Shown here one piece after another: positions 1-8,593 of a stretch of DNA of 64,000 nt. A model generated the notes under the pieces. The model saw only the letters and a program-made list of their open reading frames with translations. It was not told the origin of the DNA and did not search any database. Positions within the stretch are counted from its first letter, which is position 1; each line of letters starts with the position of its first letter. Source of the stretch: Deltaproteobacteria bacterium (GTDB lineage: Bacteria > Desulfobacterota > GWC2-55-46). A program made the translations under genes and the position numbers. Location of the stretch: positions 1-64,000 of the forward strand of contig JAIOIE010000018.1 of NCBI GenBank assembly GCA_019912665.1, read 5' to 3'.

Positions 1-534
1 TTCGCGGAGATCGAAAAGCCAGAGCTTGCCGCCGCGGTCTCGGGCCGCATAGATTCCCTCTTCGAAAACTCCCTTGCAGAAACATTGACGGAGACGGAGC
101 GCTCCTTCCAGATGAGCTTCGTAAGCATGACAGAGGCCATCATGTCCGCCATCCAGCTCGTCTCGGTGGTCGTCATCGTCATAATCATGGCGGTCGTGGC
201 GAACACCATGGCAATGTCCGTAAGGGAGCGCATGGGCGAGTTCGCGGTCATGAAGGCGCTGGGCTTCGGAAGCTGGCATGTAACCCTCCTCGTGTTCGGA
301 GAGTCGCTTGCCATAACCGCTCTCGGCGCGGCCATCGGGGCCGCACTCACCTTCCCGGCGGCCGCTCTTTTCAGGGCCGAGCTCGGGCAATACTTTCCGG
401 TATTCATAATAAAGCCGACGACTTTCTGGCTGGACGCGGCAGCCGCATTAATAGTCGCCGTCTCGTCTTCCGTCATCCCTTCATACAGGGCCTCGACAGT
501 CCCCATAACTACGGCGTTAAGAAGGGTGGTATAG
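1..534 (+). CDS. ABC transporter permease, FtsX/MacB type (3' part)
   Basis: The reading frame is open from base 1, so the gene starts before the window; 177 C-terminal residues are visible. They form an FtsX-type permease end: a hydrophobic helix (about residues 45-68 of the visible part), then the conserved cytoplasmic stretch RERMGEFAVMKALGFG, and two further membrane segments. This is the usual membrane core of MacB/LolCDE-like exporters, which move lipoproteins or small molecules from the inner membrane with a separate ATPase. It ends 3 bases before the next permease gene, so the two are probably co-translated half-transporters of one complex. The ATPase is expected upstream, outside the window. 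The substrate cannot be told. Confidence 0.9.
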   Translation, partial: FAEIEKPELAAAVSGRIDSLFENSLAETLTETERSFQMSFVSMTEAIMSAIQLVSVVVIVIIMAVVANTMAMSVRERMGEFAVMKALGFGSWHVTLLVFGESLAITALGAAIGAALTFPAAALFRAELGQYFPVFIIKPTTFWLDAAAALIVAVSSSVIPSYRASTVPITTALRRVV

Positions 535-537
535 CGT

Positions 538-1704
538 ATGCCGGTCCCGCTCTCATACAGCCTGAGGTCGCTTTTAGCAAGGAAGCTCACGACGGCCCTC
601 ACGGCAGGCGGCATGGCCCTCGTAGTCTTCGTCTTCGCGGCCATAACAATGCTCGCCGAGGGGCTCGAAGCCACCCTTGTCGACACCGGCTCAAGAGAGA
701 ACATGATAGTCGTAAGGAAAGGCGCGCCCTCAGAGGTACAGAGCACCATAAGCCGGGACCAGGCGGCCATAATCGAGACATACCCGGGCGTGGCGTCCGG
801 ACCCGGCGGCAGCAGGCTCGCCGCAAAAGAAATAGTTGTCCTCATCTCCCTTAAGAAGCGCGGCACCGAAAGCCCGTCGAACGTCGTAATAAGGGGGATA
901 TCGCCCGCGTCCCTTGAACTCAGGCCCCAGGCAAGGCTCATTGAAGGCAGGATGCCAAGGGCTGGCACTTACGAGATAATATCCGGAAAGGCGGTATCAG
1001 GGAGGTTCGAGGGGGCAGGCACGGGAGAAAAGCTCTCATTCGCCATGAGGGAATGGACAGTCGTCGGCATATTCGACGCGGGCGCGACCGGGTTCTCCTC
1101 CGAGATATGGGGCGACGCCGACTCACTAATGCAGGCCTTCAGGAGGCCCGTCTACTCTTCCGTGGTCTTCAGGATGGAAGACCCTGAAAAGCTCGATTCA
1201 ATCAGGAGCGCTATAGAGGACGACCCGAGGCTCAGCCTCGACGCCAAGCGGGAGACGGATTTCTACTCGGAACAGTCCAGGGCCCTTTCCCTCTTCCTCC
1301 GCGTCCTGGGGACGAGCCTCACCGCCATATTCTCGATAGGCGCGATAATCGGGGCCATGATAACCATGTACTCGGCTGTCGCCGGGAGGGTCGGCGAGAT
1401 TGGGACTCTACGCGCCCTCGGCTTCGGCAGGGGAAGCATACTGGCGGCCTTCCTCGCCGAGTCCCTTGTCACAGGCCTCGCAGGCGGGGCGGCAGGCCTC
1501 ACCGCGGCCTCGTTCCTCCGCTTTCTCTCATTCTCGACCCTCAACTTCCAAACCTTCTCGGAGCTCGCATTCTCGTTCACCCTCACCCTGAAGACAGCCG
1601 TTCTCTCCATAACCGTCGCTCTCCTCATGGGACTCGCAGGAGGGCTCCTCCCGGCGCTAAAGGCCTCAAGAATGAAGATAACGGACGCGCTCAGGACCGG
1701 ATAG
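538..1704 (+). CDS. ABC transporter permease, FtsX/MacB type
   Basis: This 388-residue protein has the MacB/FtsX layout: one N-terminal membrane helix (about residues 18-40), a large periplasmic MacB-like core domain (about 45-250), then three C-terminal membrane helices. The FtsX signature EIGTLRALGFGRG lies at about residues 288-300. It follows the preceding permease after 3 bases, so the pair probably forms a heterodimeric exporter. Its TAG stop lies inside the terminal inverted repeat of a family A repeat that separates it from the convergent dut gene. Family assignment is firm; substrate unknown. Confidence 0.92.
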   Translation: MPVPLSYSLRSLLARKLTTALTAGGMALVVFVFAAITMLAEGLEATLVDTGSRENMIVVRKGAPSEVQSTISRDQAAIIETYPGVASGPGGSRLAAKEIVVLISLKKRGTESPSNVVIRGISPASLELRPQARLIEGRMPRAGTYEIISGKAVSGRFEGAGTGEKLSFAMREWTVVGIFDAGATGFSSEIWGDADSLMQAFRRPVYSSVVFRMEDPEKLDSIRSAIEDDPRLSLDAKRETDFYSEQSRALSLFLRVLGTSLTAIFSIGAIIGAMITMYSAVAGRVGEIGTLRALGFGRGSILAAFLAESLVTGLAGGAAGLTAASFLRFLSFSTLNFQTFSELAFSFTLTLKTAVLSITVALLMGLAGGLLPALKASRMKITDALRTG

Positions 1705-1892
1705 GCCGGCTGAAAACTTGAGAGGGCCTTTTTTGTAAAAAAGGTCCTCTCAAACTCTCTCCAAAAACTTTTAGTTCTTCCTGAGAGAACCCCCTTAAAA
1801 AGGGGGTTCTCTCAGGAACTTAAAGTCTTTGAAGGGGGTTTGGGGGAAACTTTCTACAGAAAGGGTCCCCCAAGCTTTTAGTCCCGGCCTAT
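1702..1892. repeat. Interspersed repeat family A, copy 1
   Basis: This is a composite palindromic repeat between two convergent genes. It contains a hairpin built on GAGAGAACCCCC / GGGGGTTCTCTC, a second dyad of the GAGAGGRCCTTTTT type, and the stretch AAAGTCTTTGAAGGGGGTTT that recurs in copy 2 (28716-28984). Both ends match imperfectly as inverted repeats: ATAGGCCGGCTGAAAACTT at the left, and the complement of GCTTTTAGTCCCGGCCTAT at the right. The stop codons of both flanking genes (TAG in each case) lie inside these termini. It could serve as a bidirectional terminator. Confidence 0.8.
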
Positions 1893-2335
1893 CGGCCGGT
1901 GCTTCCGAATCCGTTTTCGCCCCGTGTTGAGGTTGAGAGGTCTTCGGCGAGCTCGATTGTTACCTGGGGGACCGGGAGGAATACCATCTGTGCGACTTTG
2001 TCGCCTGGCCTGAAGGTGAACGCAGCGCCGTCCGGGGAGGCGTTGCCGTTTACTGCCACAACGCCTATCTCGCCCCTGTAGGAGCTGTCCACGACGCCTG
2101 CCGTCACGATGAAGCCTTTTGCGCCGAGGCCGCTTCTGGATTTTATCTGGCCATACCAGCCGTGCGGTATCTGCATGGCTATGCCGGTTTTTATGACCTT
2201 TGTGCCGCCGGGGGGTATGGCCGCCTCCTCGGATGCGAAGAGGTCCCAGCCCGCGTCGCCGTCGTGCGACTTGCACGGCGCCTTGGCAAGCGGGGACAGG
2301 AGCTTTATCCTGACCATGAGTGTGGCTTTTTCCAT
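1889..2335 (-). CDS. dut: dUTP diphosphatase
   Basis: Homotrimeric dUTPase hydrolyses dUTP to dUMP and pyrophosphate, keeping uracil out of DNA and supplying dUMP for dTMP synthesis. The 148-residue protein has the usual length and all five motifs in order: AGWDLFA, KSRSGLGAKG, GVVDSSYRGEIG, RPGDKVAQMV and the glycine-rich C-terminal arm STRGENGFGSTGR. The ATG is preceded by GAGAGGAG at good spacing. It is convergent with the permease gene, with only a family A repeat between them. Identification is secure. Confidence 0.97.
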   Translation of the reverse strand: MEKATLMVRIKLLSPLAKAPCKSHDGDAGWDLFASEEAAIPPGGTKVIKTGIAMQIPHGWYGQIKSRSGLGAKGFIVTAGVVDSSYRGEIGVVAVNGNASPDGAAFTFRPGDKVAQMVFLPVPQVTIELAEDLSTSTRGENGFGSTGR

Positions 2336-2432
2336 TTTTTCTCCTCTCAGGGTCTAAATTGATATCATATCTGCGTGACCGGGCGCAAAAGTATTTGTAA
2401 TCGGTCCGCGCTTATAATAAAATACCGGGACT

Positions 2433-3080
2433 ATGGAAAACAAGAAGACAAAGACGCGGCAAGAGCTTGAGGCTTATCTTAAATCACTTCTGCAGTTCAT
2501 GCTGAAATCCGGACAGGCTTATGACATGGGCTTCGAGGGCGAGGCCCAGAGGCTTGCGGTCGCGCTGAAGGCGGTCCTCGACGACAAAGATGGAAAAGGC
2601 TCCCTTTTAGACAGGCTCGGACTTGACCTCTACTTCTACGACAACTGCCCGGACTACGACGAGAGGCTCGCGCTGCCCATGAGCGGACTAGCGCTCTTTG
2701 CGCCATCGAGCAAGGAAAAGAACAGGTACGTCCCGCGCCTCGGCAGGAACCCTGGTGTGGCAATGAACAAAGCCAGTTTCAGCGAATGGTGGAGCAAGCC
2801 GGTCATCGTGGACAATGAAAAAGGCGTCCGCCTCACAAGGAAGGACATCGTAAACGCCGTCTCAAATACCGAGGCCAAGGGCGCGAGGCCGGTCCTTAAC
2901 GAGGACTTCAACAAGCTCCTGAAGGAGAACCCCATAGGCTGGGTAGACGATAAGGCCGGGCTCAAGAAAGAGCCCCTTCTGGGGATGGAGTTCGCCAGCG
3001 CCCGCCATATCGCGTTTGAGGTGCTCATCTCATTCGAGGAACAGCTCCCCCATTACTTCGAGGGACTGTACCCGAACTGA
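2433..3080 (+). CDS. Conserved-looking hypothetical protein, 215 aa
   Basis: I do not recognise a family. The 215-residue protein is soluble, with no signal peptide or membrane segment. It starts with a charged helical stretch (residues 1-60) and continues with a mixed region rich in aromatic residues and prolines, including SEWWSKPVIV and a C-terminal helix. The composition and codon use match neighbouring chromosomal genes. It stands alone on the plus strand between dut and the helicase, and a strong terminator follows it. It is probably a real gene because its codon bias is uniform and no better opposing frame exists. Confidence 0.7.
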   Translation: MENKKTKTRQELEAYLKSLLQFMLKSGQAYDMGFEGEAQRLAVALKAVLDDKDGKGSLLDRLGLDLYFYDNCPDYDERLALPMSGLALFAPSSKEKNRYVPRLGRNPGVAMNKASFSEWWSKPVIVDNEKGVRLTRKDIVNAVSNTEAKGARPVLNEDFNKLLKENPIGWVDDKAGLKKEPLLGMEFASARHIAFEVLISFEEQLPHYFEGLYPN

Positions 3081-3112
3081 CCCGCATTATCCAATTTACA
3101 GACTAGCCATAT

Positions 3113-3148
3113 AAAAAAGGGGAGCTTCTTTCGAAGTTCCCCTTTTTT
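3113..3148. terminator. Bidirectional Rho-independent terminator
   Basis: AAAAAAGGGGAGCTT, loop CTTTCG, then AAGTTCCCCTTTTTT: a 15-bp stem (one G-U) with A and T tracts on both sides. It can end both the hypothetical gene upstream and the convergent helicase gene. Confidence 0.85.
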
Positions 3149-3195
3149 ATATGCGAGCATTTTTATCCACGTACTACGCAGATAGAGGCTGCCTA
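3149..3195. repeat. Partial copy of interspersed repeat family C
   Basis: The segment ATGCGAGCATTTTTATCCAC and the bases after it match the right half of the family C repeats at 26320-26455 and 27189-27335, which read ATGTGAGCATTTTTATTCAC. The left half is replaced by the terminator hairpin. It looks like a decayed or truncated copy. Confidence 0.55.
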
Positions 3196-3210
3196 TCTAT
3201 CCGGGATGCC

Positions 3211-4998
3211 TCAGGACTTTTTGAGGAACTTAAGGAAGCGCTTGAGAAGCCCGGCCTTCTCTTCCTTCTGGGCCGGCTGCCCCTTGGCGGGCTCAGAGGC
3301 TTTAGGCCCTTTTTCCTGCCTCGCGAGTGCCATAGCGGCTGCTTCGACCTGCCTGGTATTATATTGCCTGCCCCCAAACGGCCTCTTCGTGTTTTCCTGG
3401 CCGGCGGGCTTGGAGCCCTGTTCCGTTTTCCTGGGCGGCCTCTGTCTCCTGCCCTGGCCCTGTGGTTTACCCGGCTCGGTTGCGGTCAGGGCATGAGGTT
3501 TACCCGGAGTATTTTCTTTCTGAGGGGCTCCCGGCGGGCGGCTTCCTTTCCTGCGGTTTCTTGGTCGGCTCCTTTTCGGACGGTCGCCTGGCGGACGGCT
3601 CCCGGGCTGTTCCGGCTGGCCCTCTGGCTGAAGCGCCTTTTCAATTTCAACGGCCTTCACATCGGCCGCAGGGCCTGCGGCTGCCTTCTCATGAATGCGC
3701 TGCTGCGGAGGGCCTTTCCTTTCATGGCGCTTATCCGGTCTCTTTCCGTCCCTCTGGAAGGACCTGTCGCGTCCGCCCGAGCCCGGCCTTTTTCCGCCGC
3801 CCCCTGCCCTCTCGGGCTGCCTCTCCCTTCTCGGCCTCTCCTTAAGGACGAAGTCCTTGACCATTTCCTCTTCGTCTATCCATTCGGTCTCGAGTTTGCG
3901 CTCAATGTACTTCTCTATTTCCGGGAGGTTCAGGACATGGTCCTCGCAGGCGAGGCTGTATGCCTTGCCGCTTTTGCCCGCCCTCGCGGTCCTGCCGATG
4001 CGGTGGACGTAATTAGCCGCGTCGTCCGGGAGGTCGTAGTTTATGACGTGGGTTACTCCCTCTATGTGGAGGCCGCGCGCGGCGACGTCCGTCGCAACGA
4101 GTACGTTTATCTTCCCGGCCTTAATGCCCTCTATTATCTTCTCGCGCCGGGCCTGGGTCACGTCCCCGGTAAGCACCTTGGCAGGGATGCCGTTCGCCAC
4201 GAGGTTTATGCCGACCTTCTCGGCGGTCGATTTCATGTTCGTGAATATGATGGCGCGCTCGACATCGGGACGCTTGAGGAGCGCGAAGAGGACCGGGAGC
4301 TTTTCCTCGTTCGAGACGTAGATTATCTTCTGATCTATCGCGCTTACGGTCACCTGCTCGGGCTCTATCTCGACCATGACCGGGTCGGGTTTCATGTAGC
4401 GCGACGCGAGCCTTCTTACGTTCGAGTCGATGGTCGCGGAGAAGAGCATGGTCTGGCGCGGCTTGCTTCTGGGGAGCTTGCTCGCTATGTACATGATGTC
4501 CGGGGCGAAGCCCATGTCGAACATACGGTCCGCCTCGTCTATGACGAATATCTCTATGGAATCTAGCGAGAGGGTCCTGGACTTATAGAGGTCTATCATG
4601 CGGCCCGGTGTGGCGACGACCAGCTCGACACCTTCCTTAAGCGCGTTCACCTGTTTGCCGTACTCGACTCCGCCGTAGACGGCGACCGACCTGAACGGCA
4701 GATGCTTGCCGAGCTTCTCGGCGTCGTCGATTATCTGGCTGGCAAGCTCGCGGGTGGGGGCCATGACAAGGGCCCTTGGCTGCCCGGTCGTATTGGGGCC
4801 GGCTGCCATGATCCTGCTGAATATCGTGAGGAGGAAGACCGCGGTCTTTCCTGTGCCGGTCTGGGACTGGGCGATGACGTCCTGTCCTGTAAGGCACTTG
4901 GGAAGGGATTGCTCCTGAATGGGGGTGCAGTGCTCGAATCCGGCATCGCTAATCCCTCTAAGGATGTCCGGGTGCAGAGCTAAACTTTCAAATTTCAT
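3211..4998 (-). CDS. DEAD-box ATP-dependent RNA helicase, RhlE-like
   Basis: An RNA helicase that unwinds short RNA duplexes with ATP, acting in ribosome assembly, RNA decay or cold adaptation. The two RecA domains (about residues 1-375) carry every motif: Q motif CTPIQEQSLP, Walker A AQSQTGTGKT, PTRELA, TPGR, DEAD, SAT, and the C-terminal VATDVAARGLHI and HRIGRTARAGK. A long basic Pro/Gly/Arg-rich tail (about 400-580) follows. It is typical of RhlE/CsdA-like enzymes and probably binds RNA. The last residues form a short amphipathic basic helix, LLKRFLKFLKKS. At 595 residues it is long because of the tail. The paralogue name within the RhlE/RhlB/CsdA group is not certain. Confidence 0.95.
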   Translation of the reverse strand: MKFESLALHPDILRGISDAGFEHCTPIQEQSLPKCLTGQDVIAQSQTGTGKTAVFLLTIFSRIMAAGPNTTGQPRALVMAPTRELASQIIDDAEKLGKHLPFRSVAVYGGVEYGKQVNALKEGVELVVATPGRMIDLYKSRTLSLDSIEIFVIDEADRMFDMGFAPDIMYIASKLPRSKPRQTMLFSATIDSNVRRLASRYMKPDPVMVEIEPEQVTVSAIDQKIIYVSNEEKLPVLFALLKRPDVERAIIFTNMKSTAEKVGINLVANGIPAKVLTGDVTQARREKIIEGIKAGKINVLVATDVAARGLHIEGVTHVINYDLPDDAANYVHRIGRTARAGKSGKAYSLACEDHVLNLPEIEKYIERKLETEWIDEEEMVKDFVLKERPRRERQPERAGGGGKRPGSGGRDRSFQRDGKRPDKRHERKGPPQQRIHEKAAAGPAADVKAVEIEKALQPEGQPEQPGSRPPGDRPKRSRPRNRRKGSRPPGAPQKENTPGKPHALTATEPGKPQGQGRRQRPPRKTEQGSKPAGQENTKRPFGGRQYNTRQVEAAAMALARQEKGPKASEPAKGQPAQKEEKAGLLKRFLKFLKKS

Positions 4999-5127
4999 CC
5001 GTTCTTTTCAAATCTCCTTTTGCTCGGCGCATTGGTGTCCGCCGGTCTGACTGCATAAAACAATATAATATTACACCATTTTAAGCGTATTGGAGTCAAG
5101 GATTAGTTTCAGGGTAGGATAGGCGGC

Positions 5128-5285
5128 CTAACAGCTTGCTGGAAACTCCGTTTTATCCAGGCTGCTCCGGATGCGAGGCCCAGTTGGAACAGGGGAGCAA
5201 GGAATGAGGCGTACTTTTAGTCTACGCCGGAGTGTCAAGCGACGTAGCCTACGACGCAGATGGACTTTTTCAGCAGCCTGCTAAA
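5128..5285. repeat. Interspersed repeat family B, copy 1
   Basis: About 158 bp. It begins with an imperfect form of the terminal sequence (TAACAGCTTGCTGGAAA) and ends with TTTTTCAGCAGCCTGCTAA. The core hairpin is GAGGCGTAC / GTCTACGCC followed by GGAGTGTC. Other copies are at 8162-8319, 15062-15215 and 38632-38782; copy 4 is the closest to this one (both have GATGCGAGGCCCA). The rest of the gap between helicase and tRNA-Gly, 4999-5127, shows nothing else. Confidence 0.85.
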
Positions 5286-5289
5286 AATG

Positions 5290-5322
5290 AAAAAGCCGGC
5301 CCGGAAACTCCGGGCCGGCTTT
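5290..5322 (-). terminator. Terminator of tRNA-Gly
   Basis: On the minus strand, AAAGCCGGCCCGG, loop AGTTT, CCGGGCCGGCTTT followed by TTCATTTTT. A 13-bp GC-rich stem just downstream of the tRNA 3' end. Confidence 0.85.
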
Positions 5323-5332
5323 ATTTCGAATC

Positions 5333-5406
5333 TGGAGCGGGCGATGGGAATCGAACCCACGTCTAAAGCTTGGGAAGCTTTCATTCTACCATTGAACTAC
5401 GCCCGC
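5333..5406 (-). tRNA. tRNA-Gly(CCC)
   Basis: A 74-nt cloverleaf with CCA encoded. The acceptor stem is GCGGGCG/CGCCCGC with discriminator U, and the T-arm is GTGGG-TTCGAAT-CCCAT. The anticodon arm is AAAGC-TTCCCAA-GCTTT, so anticodon CCC reads GGG. The sequence closely resembles the E. coli glyU type. Confidence 0.97.
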
Positions 5407-5421
5407 GGGATTTCGCTAATA

Positions 5422-5450
5422 AAAATACATCATGCCTGCCATCGAGTCAA
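5422..5450 (-). promoter_or_regulatory. Sigma-70-type promoter of tRNA-Gly
   Basis: On the minus strand, TTGACT (5450-5445), 17-bp spacer, TATTTT (5427-5422). This places the start about 10 bases before the tRNA. Confidence 0.65.
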
Positions 5451-5479
5451 GCCCATTTCCGAGCGCACGGCTCTTATTT

Positions 5480-5824
5480 TCACCACCACTTCTGTTCGCA
5501 TTCCTCGCCGTCGCCGGGCTGCTGGACGAAGGTCGTTTCCACCAGCTTGCCGCTCACCCAGCCGACCTGCCCGCCCTGCTCATCGGACGATTTGATCTTG
5601 ACGAAACCCTCGCTCTTTTCGAGCACCTGCACCAGCGCGCCGGGCCTGAGAGTGCCTACTATCTTAACCATGCCCGGCGAGTCCCACATGAGGATCGAGA
5701 CCCTGCCCTGGACCCAGCTCGTCGAGAAGAAATCCATGTCGCGGATAACACCGTGCTCAACGCAGGCAAAGGCCCCTGTGGACATAATTACGCTCAGGAC
5801 TATCGAGAGGACGACTTTTTTCAT
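5480..5824 (-). CDS. Secreted SH3-domain (SH3b-like) protein
   Basis: A 114-residue protein with an N-terminal signal peptide (MKKVVLSIVLSVIMSTGAFA) and a mature part resembling a bacterial SH3 domain. Short beta-strand segments surround VGTLRPGALVQVLEKSEGFV and VGWVSGKLVETTFV, the usual GWV..L pattern of SH3b modules that bind peptidoglycan or protein partners in the envelope. The mature protein has Cys near each end (CVEHG and EECEQKWW), which could form a disulfide. A TATAAT at 5890-5885 (minus) lies upstream. It stands alone, divergent from the aldehyde dehydrogenase. The partner is unknown. Confidence 0.85.
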   Translation of the reverse strand: MKKVVLSIVLSVIMSTGAFACVEHGVIRDMDFFSTSWVQGRVSILMWDSPGMVKIVGTLRPGALVQVLEKSEGFVKIKSSDEQGGQVGWVSGKLVETTFVQQPGDGEECEQKWW

Positions 5825-5964
5825 GATGTGTTCTCGCCGTAGCCGACCCAGAAGCCTCAGCCCGAATCTTTCTCAATTGTAACTATTATAACATTCTTAC
5901 ATTTTTTTACCTCATTTGTCCACTGTTTCCCGAAAATTCGAGGATTTTGATGCTCCCCGGTTGC

Positions 5965-5993
5965 TTGCCCGTAATTTTCAGCTCTGATATACT
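5965..5993 (+). promoter_or_regulatory. Sigma-70-type promoter for aldehyde dehydrogenase
   Basis: TTGCCC, 17-bp spacer, TATACT, about 40 bases before the ATG at 6033. Confidence 0.6.
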
Positions 5994-6032
5994 CAACTGG
6001 ATTCCAGGTATTCACAGGAAAGGTCAATAGGT

Positions 6033-7526
6033 ATGCCCCCTGAATTCCTGAACCTCATAGGCGGAAAATGGTCGGCCGCCACGTCGGGGAGGACCATCGA
6101 AAGCGTAAACCCTGCCGACACCGGCGATACAGTCGGCCTTGTCCCGGCTTCCGGAAAAGGGGAGGTCGACAGGGCGGTGGCGGCGGCAAGGGGGGCCTAC
6201 GCGGGATGGCGCCTTACCCCGGCCCCGAAACGCGGGGAGATACTCTTCAGGACCGCAGAGCTCCTTCTTAAGCACAAAAATGAGCTCGCCCGGGTCGTCA
6301 CAAGGGAGATGGGGAAGATACTCCCCGAGGGCATGGGGGACGTGCAGGAGGCCATAGACATGGCCTACTACATGGCAGGGGAAGGTAGAAGGCTATCAGG
6401 CGAGACCGTCCCTTCCGAGCTATTCGCGAAAGACTGCAAGTCGCTCCGCGTCCCCATAGGCGTATTCGCGCTCATAACCCCCTGGAACTTTCCCACGGCC
6501 ATTCCCGCGTGGAAGATATTCCCCTGCCTGATAGCCGGCAATACAGCCGTATTCAAGCCGTCGAGCTACACGCCGATCGCCGCGGGAAGGCTTGTTGAGC
6601 TAATAGCCGAATCCGGCCTTCCGCCAGGGGTCCTTAACCTCGTCCACGGGACCGGGGATGAAACGGGAGAGTACCTTGCCACCCACCCCGGCATTGACGG
6701 GGTATCGTTCACAGGTTCGTCCGCCGTGGGCGAGAGGCTTGCGAAACTCTGTAGCGGCCTTGAAAAAGAAATATCCTGCGAGATGGGCGGGAAAAACCCC
6801 ATTATCATCATGGATGACGCGAGGCTCGATCTCGCGGTCGAGGGCGCGCTCTGGGGCGCCTTCGGCACCTCGGGGCAGAGGTGCACGGCGGCAAGCAGGC
6901 TGATCGTCCACGAGAGGGTTTATGACCGCTTCCTCGAGATGTTCCTCGATACTGCCCGGAGGCTCAAGATCGGGAGCGGGCTCGACCCCGTCACCCACAT
7001 GGGGCCTGTCATAAACGAGGCGCAGATGAAGAAGGTCCTGGGCTATATAGAGATCGGCAAAAAAGAAGGGGCTAAGCTCGTGCTTGGCGGCAAGAGGCTA
7101 AGCGAAGGTGACTATGCTAAAGGCTTCTTCATAGAGCCCACCGTGTTCGCGGACGTGGACCCAGAGATGAGGATAGCCCAGGAGGAGATATTCGGCCCGG
7201 TCGCATCGGTCATAAAGGCAAAGGACCTGAAGGACGCCATACGGATAGCCAACGGCGTGCAGTACGGCCTTTCGTCTTCGATATACACCCAGGACGTGAA
7301 TAGCTCCGCCATAGCCGAGCGCGACCTCGACGCTGGGATAGTATACATAAACGCGCCTACCATCGGGGCCGAGGTGCAGCTCCCGTTCGGCGGGACGAAG
7401 AGGAGCGGGCTCGGCAGGAAGGAGGCGGGCGGAAGGGGCGGCTCGCTCGACATGTTCACTAAATGGAAGGTCATATACAGGGATTATAGCGGCCGCCTGC
7501 AGAAGGCCCAGATAGACAAGGAATGA
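6033..7526 (+). CDS. NAD(P)-dependent aldehyde dehydrogenase
   Basis: A 497-residue ALDH-superfamily enzyme oxidising an aldehyde to the acid. Cofactor and catalytic motifs are intact: TPWNFPTAIPAWK (residues about 149-161), SFTGSSAVGERL, the general base in EMGGKNP (Glu), the nucleophile in GTSGQRCTAASR (Cys about 286), and EEIFGPVASV. With proline dehydrogenase (11297) and a class III aminotransferase (8701) in the same direction, the substrate could be pyrroline-5-carboxylate/glutamate semialdehyde or succinate semialdehyde. The sequence alone does not decide between them. A promoter precedes it and the stop is at 7524-7526. Confidence 0.93.
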   Translation: MPPEFLNLIGGKWSAATSGRTIESVNPADTGDTVGLVPASGKGEVDRAVAAARGAYAGWRLTPAPKRGEILFRTAELLLKHKNELARVVTREMGKILPEGMGDVQEAIDMAYYMAGEGRRLSGETVPSELFAKDCKSLRVPIGVFALITPWNFPTAIPAWKIFPCLIAGNTAVFKPSSYTPIAAGRLVELIAESGLPPGVLNLVHGTGDETGEYLATHPGIDGVSFTGSSAVGERLAKLCSGLEKEISCEMGGKNPIIIMDDARLDLAVEGALWGAFGTSGQRCTAASRLIVHERVYDRFLEMFLDTARRLKIGSGLDPVTHMGPVINEAQMKKVLGYIEIGKKEGAKLVLGGKRLSEGDYAKGFFIEPTVFADVDPEMRIAQEEIFGPVASVIKAKDLKDAIRIANGVQYGLSSSIYTQDVNSSAIAERDLDAGIVYINAPTIGAEVQLPFGGTKRSGLGRKEAGGRGGSLDMFTKWKVIYRDYSGRLQKAQIDKE

Positions 7527-7642
7527 GGCGGGCGGGGGCGGCAAAATGGCAATCCCCAGGCGGACGTATCCATTTTCTTAAACCTCTTCAACCACCTCCC
7601 CTTTTTTGCTATAATCCGAAAAAATCAGACTGGAGGGGGGGT

Positions 7643-8137
7643 ATGGACCCGGTGCATTTCACAGGCAAGGAAGTTCTCGACATGGCTATCAGGATAGAGG
7701 AAAACGGGATGCGTTTCTACGCTGACGCGTCAAAGGGCGCAAGCACAAAGGAATTGAAGGCGCTCTTCAAGGCCCTTTCCGAGGAGGAAGGCACTCACAT
7801 AAAGCTCTTCCTCGAGCTGAAGAAACTTTTGACCGAGGACACATCAAACGGGTTCGACCCCTACATCGAGGAGGCCCAGCAGTATCTGAAGACAATGGCC
7901 GACGGCGAGGTCTTCACGAACCCGGAAGCGGGCAAGGAGGCGGCAAGCTCCGTAAAGAGCGAGGAAGAGGCCCTGAGGATGGCGATAGACATGGAGAAGG
8001 ATTCGCTCCTCTTCTATTACGAGCTTGAGAGGATGATAAGGGAGAAGGACAGGAAGGTAATAGATTCACTGATAGACCAGGAAAAGGAACACGTAAGAAA
8101 GCTTACCTCCATACAGGCGAGCCTCTTCGGGAGATAA
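7643..8137 (+). CDS. Rubrerythrin-like ferritin-family di-iron protein
   Basis: A 164-residue four-helix-bundle protein. Carboxylate/His motifs repeat as expected for a di-iron site: IEENGMRFY in helix 1, EEEGTH in helix 2, MEKDSLLFYYE in helix 3 and DQEKEH in helix 4. There is no C-terminal rubredoxin domain, so it is an erythrin-like protein, probably used against peroxide or for iron handling. I chose the ATG at 7643 because TGGAGGGGGG lies directly upstream; an upstream extension of the frame to 7523 has no such site and overlaps the ALDH stop. A second ferritin-like domain occurs at 12262. Confidence 0.88.
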   Translation: MDPVHFTGKEVLDMAIRIEENGMRFYADASKGASTKELKALFKALSEEEGTHIKLFLELKKLLTEDTSNGFDPYIEEAQQYLKTMADGEVFTNPEAGKEAASSVKSEEEALRMAIDMEKDSLLFYYELERMIREKDRKVIDSLIDQEKEHVRKLTSIQASLFGR

Positions 8138-8161
8138 CCTGCTCTTTTTCAGGCAGGCCTT

Positions 8162-8319
8162 CTAACAGTTGCTGAAAAACTCATAATCACATTCAGGCTG
8201 CTCAAAAAGCTTAGGATTCAAGGAGTCGTAAAATGAGGGATGAGGCGTACTTTTATTGTACGCCGGAGTGTCCAATTTTGAAGACGACGCATTCAAGGCT
8301 TTTTCAGCAGCCTGCTAAA
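8162..8319. repeat. Interspersed repeat family B, copy 2
   Basis: It begins CTAACAGTTGCTGAAAAA and ends CTTTTTCAGCAGCCTGCTAA, giving imperfect terminal inverted repeats. Inside lie CAGGCTGCTCAAAAAGC and the hairpin GAGGCGTAC TTTTATT GTACGCC. Closely similar to copy 3 at 15062-15215. Confidence 0.9.
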
Positions 8320-8338
8320 CCACTTAAGGAGAGTTCGG

Positions 8339-8587
8339 ATGGTACAATACGTTAAGACCTACTCCTGTCCCACATGCAGCGGGCTCGCAAGCGGCAGGGG
8401 CCACCTCTGCCATCCGAGGACAGAGGGCCTGCCGTTCCTGTGCGAGTTCTGCGGTAAGGAAACCTCGGACGCGAGGCACGTCTGCCCCAAGATGGTCGAC
8501 GAGATCGAGTACATCTGCAAAAAATGCGGCAGGCTCGCCATCTACGATTCCCTCCTCTGCGAGCCCCAGCCGATAGACACGGAATGA
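8339..8587 (+). CDS. Small Cys-rich zinc-ribbon-like protein
   Basis: An 82-residue protein with four paired cysteine motifs: CPTC (plus HLCH), CEFC, HVCP and CKKC, followed by LLCEP. The spacing suggests two zinc knuckles or one two-site treble ribbon. No catalytic domain is visible. The ATG is preceded by AAGGAGAG at good spacing, and a terminator follows. It lies between two enzymes of the amino-acid cluster but has its own terminator, so it may be an independent gene. Function unknown; a nucleic-acid or protein-binding role is inferred only from the cysteines. Confidence 0.8.
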   Translation: MVQYVKTYSCPTCSGLASGRGHLCHPRTEGLPFLCEFCGKETSDARHVCPKMVDEIEYICKKCGRLAIYDSLLCEPQPIDTE

Positions 8588-8593
8588 AAGCAG

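Noticed and set aside
3151-4566. 471-codon open frame on the plus strand
   Set aside because: It lies entirely opposite the helicase gene, whose every motif is intact; the frame is a by-product of high-GC codon bias.
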